Assembly: GCA_050157065.1 (NCBI GenBank)
Contig: CP189573.1
Reading direction: 5' to 3' (one strand)
Length of the DNA stretch: 64,000 nt
Source: Avipropionibacterium sp050157065
Lineage (GTDB): Bacteria; Actinomycetota; Actinomycetes; Propionibacteriales; Propionibacteriaceae
Position numbers and translations under genes: made by a program
In this document: piece after piece, positions 52,685-60,825 of the stretch
Layout of the letters: every line of letters starts with the position of its first letter
Numbering within the stretch: position 1 is the stretch's first letter
The notes under the pieces: generated by a model
The model's database searches: none
The model's input: only the letters and a program-made list of their open reading frames with translations
Told to the model about the DNA's origin: nothing

Positions 52685-53691
52685 GGTCGTCCGATCGTCG
52701 GGCGTGTCGGGAGGTCGTCGGTGATCATCAGGTGGCCGATGGCGCCCGCGCCGAGCAGCGCGGTCGACTCACCCAGCGCGGTGGCCTCGACTCGGCAGGA
52801 CCGTGTCGGCGTCATCGCCTGGGTGGCGACGGCGTGTCGGATCGGGCCGAGCAGCAGGTCGGCCGACCTGCTGACGCCGCCCCCCAGGACGACCAGCTCG
52901 GGGTCCCAGACGTTGGCGAGGTCGACGATGCCTTGGGCGAGCAGGTCCGCCGTCTCCTGCCAGATCCTGATCGCGACCGGGTCACCGGCGCGGGCCATGG
53001 TGGCCAGGTCCTTGGCGTCGACCCGGGTCCCTGACACCTCCGCGGCGCGGGCTGCGATGGAGGTCCCGGAGCAGTACGCCTCCAGGCAGCCGCGGCGGCC
53101 GCAGCTGCAGGGCCGACCACCCGGCACCACCAGGAGGTGGCCCGGTTCACCTCCGTTGCCGGTGGCCCCGCGGAAGGGCACGCCATCGATCACCAGACCA
53201 CCCCCCAACCCGGTCGACAATGTCAGGTAGAGAACGGATCCGAGCCCTCGACCCGCCCCCCACCGGTGCTCGGCGAGGGCGGCCGCGGTCGCGTCGTTGT
53301 CCACCACGGCCGGTCGGCCGAAGCGGGCGGTGGCCCAGTCCGTCACCGGCACGTCGTGCCAGTCGGGTAGATGAGTGGGGCTGACGCGTCCGGTGCCGAT
53401 GTCCAAGGGGCCGCCGGAGGTGATGCCGATGGCGCCGATCGCTTCGTCGAGGTGGTCGTACGGCATGGAGCTCGCCGCCCGGGTCAACGACCGTTCGGCC
53501 TGCCGGGCCAGGTCGTCCAGCACCGGGCCCGGCCCGCCACCGCGCGTGGTCGGACCGACCTCCAGCCCGTGCACCCCACCCTCGGCATCGACAACTGCCG
53601 TGGCGAGCTTGGTCCCGCCGATGTCGAGCGCAAGGACGGGCGGCGTGACCGCAGGAAGGCCCTCGGTGTGGGGCACGGCCAGCTCAGTCAT
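52681..53691 (-). CDS. ROK-family sugar kinase
   Basis: 336 residues. The ATP-binding DIGGTKLA motif is at the N-terminus, the catalytic aspartate in VVDNDATAAALAE, and the ROK zinc site CSCGRRGCLEAY in the middle. No DNA-binding helix-turn-helix precedes it, so it is a kinase rather than a NagC-type repressor. It probably phosphorylates mannose, glucose or a modified sugar released by the mannosidase. The ATG at 53691 overlaps the preceding stop by 8 bp. Confidence 0.9.
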   Translation of the reverse strand: MTELAVPHTEGLPAVTPPVLALDIGGTKLATAVVDAEGGVHGLEVGPTTRGGGPGPVLDDLARQAERSLTRAASSMPYDHLDEAIGAIGITSGGPLDIGTGRVSPTHLPDWHDVPVTDWATARFGRPAVVDNDATAAALAEHRWGAGRGLGSVLYLTLSTGLGGGLVIDGVPFRGATGNGGEPGHLLVVPGGRPCSCGRRGCLEAYCSGTSIAARAAEVSGTRVDAKDLATMARAGDPVAIRIWQETADLLAQGIVDLANVWDPELVVLGGGVSRSADLLLGPIRHAVATQAMTPTRSCRVEATALGESTALLGAGAIGHLMITDDLPTRPTIGRP

Positions 53692-54778
53692 CGTCGGGTC
53701 GGGCGCCGAGAGCCACCGGCGCGGGACGCTCACAGGTGCTGGCGATCGGCCGGGCCAGGCCGTCCGCGCAGGAGGCCAACACCATGGTCATCACGTCGTT
53801 GACGTGATGGCCGAACTCGGCCGACTGCCGGTGGGGCTCACCACGCCGCAGCGCACGGGCCATGTCGGACAGACCGTAACCACGGTCGGCGCCGGCGAAG
53901 CCCGCGGTCGGTTCGACCGTACGGAACTCGCCGCCGTCGCTGACCAGCACCGGGTCGTCGAAGGCGTTCGGGTTGGGCACCAGGACGGTGCCGGTCGTGC
54001 CGTACGCCTCGATCGGCGGCAGAGTGGTGGCGACCACGTCGTAGCTGGTCAGCAGGGTCGAGATCACCCCGTCGCGGTGGCGGAGGGTGGCTGAAACGAA
54101 GGTGTCGATCTCCACCGGCAACTCGCGCCCGGCCTGCGGCGCCCCCTCGGGGACGATCCGGACGTCGCGGCCTCGGGCGCCCTGACCGTACACCCTGGCA
54201 ATCGGACCGAACAGCGACACCAGCGAGGCGATGTAGTAGACCCCCATCTCCAGCAGCGGGCCTCCACCGGGCAGGTACATGAAGGCGGCCCCGGGGTGCC
54301 AGGACTCGAAGCCCTCGTTCAACATCGTGGCGGTGGCCGCGATCGGGCGGCCGATGGTGCCGGCGTCGATCACCTGGCGTGCGGTCTGCAGCCCGGTGCC
54401 CAGCACGGTGTCGGGAGCACTGCCGATCCGGCGGCCGGTCTCCTGGCCGACGCGCAGCAGTTCATCGGCTTCCTCGGCGGTGGCGGCGAACGGCTTCTCC
54501 ACGTACACGTGCTTCCCGGCGCGGAGCGCCTCGATGCACAGCGATGCATGGGCCCTGGGCGGGGTGATGTTCAAGATGGCGTCGACCTCGGGATCGGCCA
54601 GCACGTCGGCGAACTCCCGGACCGGCACCCCTTGGTCGTCAGCCGCGCGTGCGGCCAGGTCCGGGTCGAGGTCGGTGACACTGACCACCTCGACGTTCGA
54701 CACCCTCGCCAGGGTGGCGAAGTACGCCGCACTGATCGATCCGCAGCCGATCACGGCCACCCTCATCGGCTTGCCCAT
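53684..54778 (-). CDS. Gfo/Idh/MocA-family oxidoreductase of the mannosidase operon
   Basis: 364 residues. Rossmann motif VAVIGCGSISAAYF and EKPFAAT signature with the catalytic-region lysine. C-terminal domain with EMGVYYIASLVSLFGP, as in sugar 3- or 6-dehydrogenases. The ATG at 54778 has a GAGAGAGG site six bases upstream; a second ATG lies at 54766. It overlaps the ThuA-like gene by 16 bp. It likely oxidises a sugar or glycoside in partnership with the ThuA-like protein. Confidence 0.88.
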   Translation of the reverse strand: MGKPMRVAVIGCGSISAAYFATLARVSNVEVVSVTDLDPDLAARAADDQGVPVREFADVLADPEVDAILNITPPRAHASLCIEALRAGKHVYVEKPFAATAEEADELLRVGQETGRRIGSAPDTVLGTGLQTARQVIDAGTIGRPIAATATMLNEGFESWHPGAAFMYLPGGGPLLEMGVYYIASLVSLFGPIARVYGQGARGRDVRIVPEGAPQAGRELPVEIDTFVSATLRHRDGVISTLLTSYDVVATTLPPIEAYGTTGTVLVPNPNAFDDPVLVSDGGEFRTVEPTAGFAGADRGYGLSDMARALRRGEPHRQSAEFGHHVNDVMTMVLASCADGLARPIASTCERPAPVALGARPDDD

Positions 54779-55467
54779 GCCAGTCCTCTCTCGATCAGTT
54801 GCGTGACCTCCGGTCTGGTCACGGTGGCCAGGTCGTGTCCTGGTGTTGCCACGAAGATCCGGCCCTCGCCCCAGTGCCGTACCCACACTGCAGGTGAGGT
54901 GACCGGTCGGTGCCACGGGGTGTCGGGTCGGGTGGGCTGGGTGGTGGTCGCCAGCACGTCCACGTAGTCGTCGGTGAGCAGCCAGTAGTTCTCCGAGACC
55001 AACTCGAAGTCCTCGAGTCCCCGGGTCGCCGGGTGGTCGTGCCCGGCCTCGGTGAACGTGACCCGATGCCGTACGAACACCGAAGGCGGCCCGTTGTCGT
55101 CCGGTGTCGACGGTCCGGCCGGGTGTGCGGCGAAGACCCCACCGACCAGGTGCATGAAGGTGGTGTTGCCGGGGAACGAGCCGGTGATGCCGCCGTGCCA
55201 GCCGGCCAGCCCGGTGCCGGCGGCGACCGCGTCGGTCAGCCCGGTCATCTCGTCGGCGGTGATCTCGCCCCCGGTGATGCAGTGGACGACGAGGTCGATG
55301 TCGGCCATCAGGGCCGCATCGGCGTAGGGGGCGGTGTCATCACTGATCACCAGCTCGTATCCGTTGGTTTCGAGGCGACCGGCGATGTGGTCGGTGGTCT
55401 GGACGGGCTCGTGCCCGTCCCAGCCGCCACGCACCACGAGTGCCCGGCGGGACGGTGGGGTCGTCAT
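54763..55467 (-). CDS. ThuA-like protein
   Basis: 234 residues related to trehalose-utilisation ThuA proteins, with the flavodoxin/class-I-glutamine-amidotransferase-like fold: LVVRGGWDGHEP at the start, LVVHCITGGEIT, and GLAGWHGG. ThuA-type proteins work with Gfo/Idh partners on 3-keto sugars in Sinorhizobium trehalose and maltitol catabolism. Here it sits right before a Gfo/Idh gene and starts within the AraC stop (ATGA). Confidence 0.82.
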   Translation of the reverse strand: MTTPPSRRALVVRGGWDGHEPVQTTDHIAGRLETNGYELVISDDTAPYADAALMADIDLVVHCITGGEITADEMTGLTDAVAAGTGLAGWHGGITGSFPGNTTFMHLVGGVFAAHPAGPSTPDDNGPPSVFVRHRVTFTEAGHDHPATRGLEDFELVSENYWLLTDDYVDVLATTTQPTRPDTPWHRPVTSPAVWVRHWGEGRIFVATPGHDLATVTRPEVTQLIERGLAWASR

Positions 55468-56330
55468 GCACTCTCCTCCTGTCGGTCCGGCGGGCTGCTG
55501 GCCAGCCGGACCGGTTGCCTGCGGTACTCCCCGGGGGTGACCCCGGTGGCGCGTCTGAACTGCCGGTGGAAGTGCGCCAGGTTGCCGAACCCGCAGTTCC
55601 AGGCGATCCGCGCGACGGGTTCGTCGGTGCCGGTCAACATGCGGCACGCATTCGCGATGCGCGTGTGGTTGAGGTACTCGGTGATGGTTCGGCCGGTCTG
55701 CCGACGGAAGAACCGGCTCGTCGCGGTCGGGCTGAGACAGGCGACCGCGGCCAGGTCGTCCAGACTGATCGGTTCGGTGAGGTGGTCGTCGATGTAGCGC
55801 AGCATGCCGTCAAGCCTGGTCATCATCCGACGGTCAAGGCGGGGCCCGTAGCGCGGGCTGGTGAGCTCCCTGCCGTCGGGACGGTTGGCGAGGTCGATCA
55901 GGTGGCCCAGCAGGCCGTGGGTCCGGCGTGCCGGATCGGAGTGGTAGGTGCGCCACCACTCCCCGAGGTCGGAGATCTGGAACTGCAGGCCTCGTCGGCT
56001 ACGGGCGAGCAACTCGGTGACACCGGCGAACTCGGCCCGCTCGGTCCAGCCGACACCGAGCAGGTCGTCCCCGAACTGACAGCACAGCGATGCCGCGGGC
56101 GAGGAACTGACGTAGGTGTGCGGCAGGTTCGGACCCACGAGCACGAGGTCGCCGATCGCGAAGTCCTCGATGGAGTCCCCGACGTAGCGGGTACCGGACC
56201 CGTGCACGATCAAGGTGATCTCGTACTCCGGGTGGAAGTGCCACATGTAGCCGAACACGTCCTCGCGGTGGAACATCCGCCAACTCTGGCGGTCTCCGGA
56301 CTCGATGCGTTCGAACTGGGCGTCCAGCAT
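55464..56330 (-). CDS. AraC-family regulator of the sugar operon
   Basis: 288 residues. A cupin sensory domain (HFHPEYEITLIVHGSG) is followed by two AraC helix-turn-helices (ISLDDLAAVACLSPTATSRFF and VARIAWNCGFGNLAHFHRQFRRATGVTPGEYR, partly shown). First gene of the coupled six-gene operon and so probably autoregulated. The chosen ATG (56330) lies at a leaderless promoter position. It probably also controls the divergent phyH-ABC genes. Confidence 0.9.
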   Translation of the reverse strand: MLDAQFERIESGDRQSWRMFHREDVFGYMWHFHPEYEITLIVHGSGTRYVGDSIEDFAIGDLVLVGPNLPHTYVSSSPAASLCCQFGDDLLGVGWTERAEFAGVTELLARSRRGLQFQISDLGEWWRTYHSDPARRTHGLLGHLIDLANRPDGRELTSPRYGPRLDRRMMTRLDGMLRYIDDHLTEPISLDDLAAVACLSPTATSRFFRRQTGRTITEYLNHTRIANACRMLTGTDEPVARIAWNCGFGNLAHFHRQFRRATGVTPGEYRRQPVRLASSPPDRQEESA

Positions 56331-56337
56331 GAGCGAG

Positions 56338-56366
56338 ATGATACGCAGCGGGCGAGGGGGTGTCCC
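56338..56366 (-). promoter_or_regulatory. Leaderless promoter of the AraC-thuA-mannosidase operon
   Basis: On the minus strand GGGACA (56361-56366), 17 bases, TATCAT (56338-56343, five of six), then seven bases to the ATG at 56330. This is an exact fit for transcription starting at the start codon. Confidence 0.6.
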
Positions 56367-56382
56367 CGGTTGCCGACGAGGC

Positions 56383-56409
56383 GGGCAAATGCGTACACAA
56401 AGTGGGCAA
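56383..56409. promoter_or_regulatory. Direct repeat of AraC-site type in divergent region
   Basis: GGGCAA occurs at 56383-56388 and again at 56404-56409, 21 bp (two helical turns) apart, with flanking matches (G-N-GGGCAA). Spaced direct repeats of this kind are bound by AraC-family proteins. It lies between the AraC gene and phyH. Confidence 0.45.
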
Positions 56410-56454
56410 CGTAGGCGCCGTGGCCGGCGACGTCGGCGGCGCAGAATTGCCGCC

Positions 56455-57342
56455 ATGACCGATGTGCAGTCCAAAGCTCGCCCCGGGTCCGACATCGAAG
56501 TCGACCATCAGACGGTGACAACGCCGTACGTGTCCTCGGCCGAGGATCGCCAGTTCTTCGCCGACAACGGCTACATCAAGCTGCGTCAGGTGATCGATCC
56601 CGCGCAGCTCGAACACTTCGGCCCGTTGATCACCCAGCAGGTGATCGCACTCAACACCCAGGACGTGCCCCTCGCCGAGCGGGACACGTATGGCAAGGCG
56701 TTCCTGCAGATCGAGAACCTGTGGCGTCACGACGAGGCAGTGTCGCGGTTCGTGCACTCGCCGGACCTCGCCCGCCTGGCGGCGGAACTGCTCGGGGTGC
56801 GGGCGGTGCGGCTCTACCACGATCAGGCGTTGTACAAGGAGCCCAGCGGTGGGATCACGCCGTGGCATGCCGATCAGTACTACTGGCCACTCACCACCGA
56901 CCGATGCTGCACGGTGTGGATCCCGCTGCAGGACACCGGCCCGCAGATGGGTCCGCTCACGTTCTACGCCGGCAGCCACACCTTCAGCGAGGGGCGGGAC
57001 ATGCCGATCAGCGACCACTCCGAACGACGCATCGCGGAGTTGATGACCGAGCAGGGCTTCGCCCGCGACGACAGCCCGTACGCACTGGGGGACATCAGCT
57101 TCCACCAGGGGTGGACCTTCCACGGCGCGGGGGCGAACCAGGGCGATGAGCCGCGTCGTGTGATGACGATCATCTACATGGACGCCGAGATGGTCGTGAA
57201 GGAGCCGACCAACGACAACCAGGTCGCCGACCTCGAGCACTGGCTCGAGGGGTCGCGACCCGGTGACGTCGTGGGCGGACCGCTGAACCCCCTGCTCTAC
57301 GCAGCACCTGACGCGTCGAGGGGCGACGCGCCGGACGAATGA
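56455..57342 (+). CDS. Phytanoyl-CoA dioxygenase (PhyH) family protein
   Basis: 295 residues. HxD motif in PWHADQYYWP, distal histidine in GWTFHGAGANQ and an arginine in EPRRVMTIIYMD complete the Fe(II)/2-oxoglutarate site. It is divergent from the AraC regulator. CAGAAT (56442-56447) seven bases before the ATG is a possible leaderless -10. It is followed, after 100 bp, by the ABC importer. Probably an oxygenase for a sugar-linked substrate. Confidence 0.88.
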   Translation: MTDVQSKARPGSDIEVDHQTVTTPYVSSAEDRQFFADNGYIKLRQVIDPAQLEHFGPLITQQVIALNTQDVPLAERDTYGKAFLQIENLWRHDEAVSRFVHSPDLARLAAELLGVRAVRLYHDQALYKEPSGGITPWHADQYYWPLTTDRCCTVWIPLQDTGPQMGPLTFYAGSHTFSEGRDMPISDHSERRIAELMTEQGFARDDSPYALGDISFHQGWTFHGAGANQGDEPRRVMTIIYMDAEMVVKEPTNDNQVADLEHWLEGSRPGDVVGGPLNPLLYAAPDASRGDAPDE

Positions 57343-57363
57343 TCGACCACGGACGAACCGAGA

Positions 57364-57377
57364 TGAAATCGTTTGCA
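57364..57377. promoter_or_regulatory. LacI-family operator upstream of the ABC importer
   Basis: TGAAATCGTTTGCA fits the LacI-family operator pattern TGnAAnCGnTTnCA exactly. It overlaps TTGCAT (57373-57378), which with AGGAAT (57396-57401) 17 bases on could be a promoter, so a LacI-type protein would repress it. No lacI gene is adjacent; the nearest in the window is at 33.5 kb. Confidence 0.55.
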
Positions 57378-57445
57378 TGAGATGAGGCTGGACGAAGGAA
57401 TGACCTGACCGACAACGGTCGGGCACACCGCAAGGAGGCGGATTC

Positions 57446-58474
57446 TTGAACGGGCAGGAACGAGGCGGGTCGATCGGCACCGTGGTGCGTGACGGCGGGC
57501 CGACCGCGCCCTTGCGGGCGGGCAGCGAAGAGCCCATCGCGCCACCGGTGTCGGTGCTGACCGGCAAGCCGCTCAAGCCGTCTCGTGGCAGGGGTCGCCC
57601 CGGTCGCCGGCAGGCGACCATCGTCGCGTACGTGTTCCTGCTGCCGTCCATCATCGGCCTGCTCGTGTTCATCGCCTACCCGGTGGTCACGTCGTTCTAC
57701 TATTCGTTCACCGACTGGGACGGAATGGGGCCCGCGGAGTGGATCGGGTTCGAGAACTACGTCTACCTGTTCACGATCGACCCGACGTTCTGGCCGTCGA
57801 TCCGGGCCACGTTCTACTTCGTCCTGCTGACGGTGCCGTCCACCCTCGTCTGCGGATTCCTGCTGGCACTGCTGCTCAACCGTCGTTACCCGGGAGTGAA
57901 GATCTTCCGCACCATCTTCTACCTCCCGGTGGTGCTGCCCGGAATCGCCGTCCTCACGCTGTGGGCCTACATCTACGAGCCGTCGTACGGGTTGGCCAAC
58001 CAGATCCTGGGTGGGCTGGGCCTGCCGACCAGTCGGTGGATCTACTCCGAGACCATGGCGATGCCGTCCATCGTGCTGATCGGGCTGTGGGGTGTCGGCG
58101 GGACCATGATCATCTTCCTCGCCGGCCTGCAGAACGTGCCGCAGGAGCTGTACGAGGCGGCACAGGTCGACGGGGCCGGGCCGATACGGCGGCTGTTCTC
58201 GATCACCCTGCCCATGATGACCCCGATCATCCTGCTGCAGGTGATCCTGTGCCTCAACCTCGCCTTCCAGGCCTTCAATCAGGTGCAGGTCCTGACCGAC
58301 GGTGGTCCGGGGACCAGCACCTATCTGTTGGGCTACAAGATCTTCGTCAACGCCTTCGGCACCTATCCGCAGTTGGGGCTGGCCTCGGCGGAGGCGTGGA
58401 TCATGCTCGTGCTGGTCGTCGGGGCGACCGCGCTGGCGCTCAAGACGTCGTCGGCCTGGGTCTACGAGGAGTGA
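57446..58474 (+). CDS. ABC sugar transporter permease (MalF/UgpA-like)
   Basis: 342 residues with about six transmembrane helices after a 55-residue polar N-terminus, and the EAA loop (ELYEAAQVDGAGPIRRLFSITLP) that contacts the ATPase. TTG start with a strong AAGGAGG seven bases upstream. It forms a heterodimeric channel with the next permease to import a sugar or glycoside. Confidence 0.93.
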   Translation: MNGQERGGSIGTVVRDGGPTAPLRAGSEEPIAPPVSVLTGKPLKPSRGRGRPGRRQATIVAYVFLLPSIIGLLVFIAYPVVTSFYYSFTDWDGMGPAEWIGFENYVYLFTIDPTFWPSIRATFYFVLLTVPSTLVCGFLLALLLNRRYPGVKIFRTIFYLPVVLPGIAVLTLWAYIYEPSYGLANQILGGLGLPTSRWIYSETMAMPSIVLIGLWGVGGTMIIFLAGLQNVPQELYEAAQVDGAGPIRRLFSITLPMMTPIILLQVILCLNLAFQAFNQVQVLTDGGPGTSTYLLGYKIFVNAFGTYPQLGLASAEAWIMLVLVVGATALALKTSSAWVYEE

Positions 58475-58479
58475 GAGCC

Positions 58480-59331
58480 ATGAACCCCCGCATCCCGATG
58501 GTCCTCAGCCGCGTGAGCTGGTACCTGCTGTGCAGCATCTTCGGCTTCACCATGTTGGTGCCACTGGCCTGGATGATCTCGATCGCCCTCAAGCCCGACA
58601 GTGACATCCTCGCGTTGCCGCCGGAGTTCCTGCCCTCCACGTTCGAGTGGCAGAACTTCGTGGTCGGACCGCAGGTGATCAACTTCTACCAACTGGCGGC
58701 GAACACCATGGTGGTGACGGGTCTGTTCACCGTGGGGGCCGTGTTCAGTTCGATGTTCGCAGGGTACGCGATCGCCCGGATCGAGTTCCCCGGACGGAAG
58801 GCACTGTTCTACGCGTTCGTGTTCACCATGTTCATCCCGCCGATCGTGACCTTGGTCCCGCTGCAGCGGATGTACATCGGGCTCGGCTTCAACGACACCT
58901 GGTGGCCGTTGTTCCTGCACGGCTTCTTCGGCGTGCCGCTGTTCATCTTCCTGGCCCGGCAGTTCTTCGCGTCGATCCCGAAGGGCTTGGACGAGGCGGC
59001 CCTGATCGACGGTGCGTCGCACCTGCAGATCTTCACCCGCATCATGCTGCCGCTCACCAAGCCGTTGTGGATCACCATGACGATCCTTGCCGTGCAGTCG
59101 TCCTGGAACGACTACATCAACCCGCTGGTCTACCTCCAGTCGCCGGAGAAGTACACCTTGTCGCTGGGGATGGCATCCTTCCTCGGTTCGCTGCACGCCG
59201 GTGTGGATGCGACCTACAACTACTACATGGCTTCCAACCTGCTCTACATGCTCCCGGTGCTGTTGCTCTTCTTCTTCGCGCAGCGGTACTTCATGTTGGG
59301 CCTCGGCTCGTTGGGGATGACGACGAAATGA
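58480..59331 (+). CDS. ABC sugar transporter permease (MalG/UgpE-like)
   Basis: 283 residues, six helices, EAA loop (GLDEAALIDGASHLQIFTRIMLP, partly shown). ATG five bases after the upstream stop, with GAGGAG eight bases upstream. Second half of the permease pair. The operon has no ATPase gene, so a shared MsiK-type ATPase elsewhere probably energises it, as in other actinobacteria. Confidence 0.93.
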   Translation: MNPRIPMVLSRVSWYLLCSIFGFTMLVPLAWMISIALKPDSDILALPPEFLPSTFEWQNFVVGPQVINFYQLAANTMVVTGLFTVGAVFSSMFAGYAIARIEFPGRKALFYAFVFTMFIPPIVTLVPLQRMYIGLGFNDTWWPLFLHGFFGVPLFIFLARQFFASIPKGLDEAALIDGASHLQIFTRIMLPLTKPLWITMTILAVQSSWNDYINPLVYLQSPEKYTLSLGMASFLGSLHAGVDATYNYYMASNLLYMLPVLLLFFFAQRYFMLGLGSLGMTTK

Positions 59332-59402
59332 CGAGCCGCCACCGAACCCGGACGGGAAGATCCACCACCACTCACAACTCACCACTCACAGGGGGACCAA
59401 CG

Positions 59403-60794
59403 ATGATCCGACGTCGCCAATTGTTGACCATGGGGGCGGGCGCGGCAGCGCTCACCGCAGCGGGAACGTTGACCGGCTGCTCCGGCTTCAGCAACTCACA
59501 GCCACCGGCGGGAGAGCCCCGGGGCTCCGGTGGGAGCGAGGGGTCAGGGACGACACCACAGACCCTGATGTGCTGGGGCAACCCCGATCAGGTGAAGTTG
59601 TTCGAGAAGACCTTGGCGAAGTTCACCGAGGAGTCCGGGATCGAGGTCACGGTGCAGTCCGTGCCGGGCGGGGAGTACTTCAAGAAGATCAACTCTATGA
59701 CCATGTCCAACTCGCTCCCCGACGTGTTCTGGGCCGACAACAACTCCGGCGTCGTCGCCCCGATGGCGGCCAACGGGAAGCTGTACGACTGGACGTCGAT
59801 GTTGGACAACCCGCCCGACGGTGCAGGCCTGGACCGTGCCGACTTCGGCCCCGGCTACCTGGACCTGTTCACCGTCGACGGCAAGGTGATCGGCATGCCG
59901 CAGGAGGTCAACACCAACGGCATCTACTACAACAAGCGGCTGCTCACCGAAGCCGGGGTGACGCTGCCGACACCAGAGTGGACCTGGGACGACCTGTTCG
60001 CCGCGGCGGAGAAGTTGACGGTGTCCGAGGGGGGCAAGGTCTCCCGGTACGGCCTGCAGACCGGTCTGACGTCCATCAACGATGCGTTCGGTGCCTCGAT
60101 GTACTCGGTGAGCAACGGCGGCCCCGGGCTGGCCGGGGACGCGTCGACCACCTTCCGCGGTGTCACCGCCATCGAGGCCAGCGCGCAGTTCCGCGAAGGT
60201 GCGCAACGCTTCGTGGACTCGGTGCAGGCCGGCGGGATGAACGGCCCGGACTTCTCCACGGAGAACACGATCGCCACGTTCATGAACGGCGAGTTGCCAC
60301 TGATGTACGGCGGGCAGTGGTTCACCGGGTTCTTCTCCAAGAAGCTGGTCGACGACTGGGGGTTCGTCACCATGCCGAAGGGATCCAACGGATCGGTGGC
60401 GATCCTGCAGGGCAACGCCTTCTGCTCACCCGCCGACCTCAAGGATCCGCTCGCCACGTGGAAGATGATCCACTACATGTTGACCACCGGCTTCAACGAG
60501 GCCTACGCCGAGATCGGGATCACCCCGCTCGCCTACACGCCAGGCTCGGAGGGCTTCTTCTCGTTCATGGAGAAGAAGGCGACTGCCGAACCGGGGTACG
60601 CCGAGGTCGCGAAGTCGGTCGAGGCAGACCTGGCCAACCCGAACAAGTCAGGCACCACGTACCTCGACAAGTGGGCCAACCGCGCCGCCGACGTCACCAA
60701 GGCGGTCTGGAACCCGATGCTGAACGGCAAGAAGCCGGTCGCTGAGTCAGTCGACGACTACGTGTCCCAGGTCCGAGCGTTGGTGCAGTCGTGA
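59403..60794 (+). CDS. Sugar-binding lipoprotein of ABC importer, copy 1
   Basis: 463 residues. Twin-arginine-like signal (RRRQLLTMG) and lipobox LTGC. It is a family-1 extracellular solute-binding protein with FTEESGIEVTVQSVPGGEY. It binds the substrate outside the membrane and presents it to the permeases. It is closely similar to the next gene, with a nearly identical 242-bp core. Confidence 0.93.
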   Translation: MIRRRQLLTMGAGAAALTAAGTLTGCSGFSNSQPPAGEPRGSGGSEGSGTTPQTLMCWGNPDQVKLFEKTLAKFTEESGIEVTVQSVPGGEYFKKINSMTMSNSLPDVFWADNNSGVVAPMAANGKLYDWTSMLDNPPDGAGLDRADFGPGYLDLFTVDGKVIGMPQEVNTNGIYYNKRLLTEAGVTLPTPEWTWDDLFAAAEKLTVSEGGKVSRYGLQTGLTSINDAFGASMYSVSNGGPGLAGDASTTFRGVTAIEASAQFREGAQRFVDSVQAGGMNGPDFSTENTIATFMNGELPLMYGGQWFTGFFSKKLVDDWGFVTMPKGSNGSVAILQGNAFCSPADLKDPLATWKMIHYMLTTGFNEAYAEIGITPLAYTPGSEGFFSFMEKKATAEPGYAEVAKSVEADLANPNKSGTTYLDKWANRAADVTKAVWNPMLNGKKPVAESVDDYVSQVRALVQS

Positions 60795-60825
60795 TCACCG
60801 TGACGGTTCTGACAGGGGGCACCCC

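Noticed and set aside
52681..53691. NagC/XylR-type ROK repressor
   Set aside because: There is no N-terminal helix-turn-helix; the protein begins almost directly with the ATP-binding DIGGTK motif, so it is a kinase.
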